Below, one piece after another: positions 6,881 to 7,677 of a stretch of DNA of 7,677 bases (positions are counted from its first letter, which is position 1; every line of letters begins with the position of its first letter). Location: positions 1 through 7,677 of the forward strand of contig DFFY01000030.1 in assembly GCA_002371115.1 (NCBI GenBank), given 5' to 3'. The notes under the pieces were generated by a model. The model was not told the DNA's origin. It searched no databases and was given only the letters and a program-made list of their open reading frames with translations. This DNA comes from Bacteroidales bacterium UBA3764. GTDB taxonomy: Bacteria; Bacteroidota; Bacteroidia; Bacteroidales; UBA932. The translations under genes were made by a program, and so were the position numbers.

Positions 6881-7551
6881 AACGAATCCTTCTTCCCCTA
6901 TTATGCTGCCTGATGGCCGTATCCTGCCTCAAGGAAGACATCTTCAGTTTCCAAAACTATCCCGATTTCGCAACCGTCTGTCAGGGTAAGCTGGTTACCG
7001 ACGGCGCACTGACCTTCACCGTGGTTCATGACGAAAGCGGCAGCGATGTCTGGAAAAAAGAAGGAGCCCGCCTGTTCATTGTCTGCGACATCCTGAACCG
7101 CAACCTGGAAATCCGGCTGAAAAACGTGTTGCATGTGGATATAGAGGAGGCCCTTCCCTACACGGAAGAGGAGAACGAGCCCGACGACCCCGTGGAAGTG
7201 ATGCGCCAAAGCATCAGCGGCGGGTACATCAACCTGGCCATGAACGTGTTCGGAGACCCTTCCGGCGACAAGGACCATCTGATAACCTTTTATTATACGG
7301 CCAACGAGATGCAGGACGAATTCACCTTCTATGTGCTGCACCAGGGCAACCACGAGAGCCCGGCATATATGGACGAGAAGAAGCTGGAAACCAAGAATTT
7401 CTATTTCAGCATCCCCCTTTGGGACCTGCTGAAAAAGAATACCCCCACCAAGCTTAATCTGTGCCTGTACCAGCTCAAGAAAGACGCCGCCGGCAAATAC
7501 ACCGTGGAGAAGAACACCTATCCCCTCCACACCGGCAGCATAGTGCTATAA
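6877..7551 (+). CDS. NigD-like lipoprotein, probably surface-exposed
   Basis: The 224-residue product begins with a lipoprotein signal (MKR, hydrophobic core, MAVSC) with lipidation expected at Cys17. Residues after the Cys are LKED, fitting the X-K-(D/E)2 lipoprotein export signal described in Capnocytophaga canimorsus, so outer-surface display is likely. The mature part looks like NigD-like proteins of Bacteroidota: an N-terminal beta-rich segment (LVTDGALTFTVVHDES, KKEGARLFIVCDILN, LEIRLKNVLHVDI) that would be an OB-like domain, an acidic loop (YTEEENEPDDP), then SISGGYINLAMNVFGD and a beta-sandwich-like C-terminal half. NigD was named in connection with a Bacteroides bacteriocin locus, but most homologues have no known function and I see no bacteriocin gene here. 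The start ATG overlaps the TGA of the Fur-family gene, so translation is probably coupled. It is the last gene of the run. The NigD-like assignment is by pattern and moderately sure; the lipoprotein call is stronger. Confidence 0.78.
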   Translation: MKRILLPLLCCLMAVSCLKEDIFSFQNYPDFATVCQGKLVTDGALTFTVVHDESGSDVWKKEGARLFIVCDILNRNLEIRLKNVLHVDIEEALPYTEEENEPDDPVEVMRQSISGGYINLAMNVFGDPSGDKDHLITFYYTANEMQDEFTFYVLHQGNHESPAYMDEKKLETKNFYFSIPLWDLLKKNTPTKLNLCLYQLKKDAAGKYTVEKNTYPLHTGSIVL

Positions 7552-7577
7552 AAAAGTCCCTCCTGCAAGGGGAGGGA
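7550..7577 (-). terminator. Intrinsic terminator, strongest for the - strand tRNA transcript
   Basis: TCCCTCC (7557-7563) pairs perfectly with GGAGGGA (7571-7577) around a 7-base loop. Read on the - strand, the hairpin is followed by AC and then six T residues (complement of the A run 7550-7555), the classical intrinsic terminator layout for transcription coming from the tRNA. Read on the + strand it is followed only by TTTAGG, so it would end the protein-gene transcript less efficiently. The A run overlaps the stop codon of the NigD-like gene. Confidence 0.75.
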
Positions 7578-7603
7578 TTTAGGAATGGGAATAACGTTGA
7601 GCT

Positions 7604-7642
7604 CACTTGCGAAGCGTTAGCCCTGCGCGTTAGTGCCACTTG
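7604..7642. repeat. Short nested direct repeats beside the tRNA
   Basis: Two direct repeats lie in the spacer. GCGTTAG occurs at 7614-7620 and 7627-7633 (13-base period), and CACTTG at 7604-7609 and 7637-7642, the second running into the tRNA CCA end. Apart from these and the terminator, I see nothing in the 7552-7640 spacer. The repeats are short enough to be chance. Confidence 0.35.
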
Positions 7643-7677
7643 GGGTGGATGATGGGGCTCGAACCCACGACACTCGG
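7641..7677 (-). tRNA. tRNA-His, 3' half only (cut by window edge)
   Basis: The reverse complement reads CCGAGTGTC, then a T arm of GTGGG - TTCGAGC - CCCAT (five-pair stem with one G-U, seven-base loop), then acceptor strand CATCCAC, then C73 and an encoded CCA (7641-7643). The anticodon lies outside the window, so the identity is inferred. C at the discriminator position is the hallmark of bacterial tRNA-His, and the GTCGTGGGTTCGA segment equals that of E. coli tRNA-His as I recall it. The gene converges on the protein genes and its transcript should end at the hairpin at 7550-7577. Confidence 0.88.

Noticed and set aside
7461..7652. 63-codon + strand frame over the end of the NigD-like gene, the terminator and the tRNA
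   Set aside because: It crosses a gene end, a terminator hairpin and a tRNA, and has no protein-like features.
7641..7677. tRNA 3' end as an occupied integration (att) site
   Set aside because: tRNA 3' ends are common targets, but the DNA beside it is a terminator and housekeeping genes. No integrase and no second copy of the tRNA end is seen within the window.
1..7677. CRISPR array, insertion sequence, phage or toxin-antitoxin system
   Set aside because: No regularly spaced repeats, transposase motifs, terminal inverted repeats or phage genes are visible, and the window is filled with housekeeping and envelope genes.

Overview
The window reads as ordinary chromosomal DNA of a GC-rich member of the Bacteroidota, most likely order Bacteroidales. 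A Rikenellaceae/Alistipes-like source is a guess based on base composition and gene content. The pointers are a Bacteroidota-type omega/Rpb6 RNA polymerase subunit, a NigD-like lipoprotein, a LysM plus periplasmic-binding-fold envelope protein, a BamD lipoprotein of the Bacteroidota type, and the absence of Shine-Dalgarno sequences before nearly every gene. By eye the GC content is above 55%.

Layout: eight protein genes lie head to tail on the + strand and fill almost the whole window. They are a 5'-truncated glycosyltransferase (1-1031), a LysM/type-1 periplasmic-binding-fold protein (1042-2661), thioredoxin reductase trxB (2667-3596), outer-membrane assembly lipoprotein bamD (3603-4409), rpoZ (4461-4805), DNA repair ATPase recN (4805-6445), a Fur-family regulator (6449-6880) and a NigD-like lipoprotein (6877-7551). 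Spacers are 10, 5, 6, 51, -1, 3 and -4 bases. The only real gap, between bamD and rpoZ, holds a perfect 6-bp GC hairpin (4414-4431) that may divide the run into two transcription units. The right edge carries the 3' half of a tRNA-His on the - strand (7641-7677). A hairpin with a T6 tract in the - direction separates it from the protein genes and is best read as the tRNA's terminator, shared by convergent transcripts.

Functionally the first half is mostly envelope (glycosyltransfer, peptidoglycan-binding protein, BamD) plus redox (TrxB). The second half is information processing and stress (RNA polymerase omega, RecN, Fur-family sensor) and ends with a probable surface lipoprotein. I see no mobile element, CRISPR array, phage gene or clear new multi-gene system. 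The most interesting item is the Fur-family protein. It contains no cysteine, so it lacks the structural zinc site, yet it keeps all five ligands of the PerR regulatory metal site at matching spacing. It overlaps the lipoprotein gene by 4 bases.
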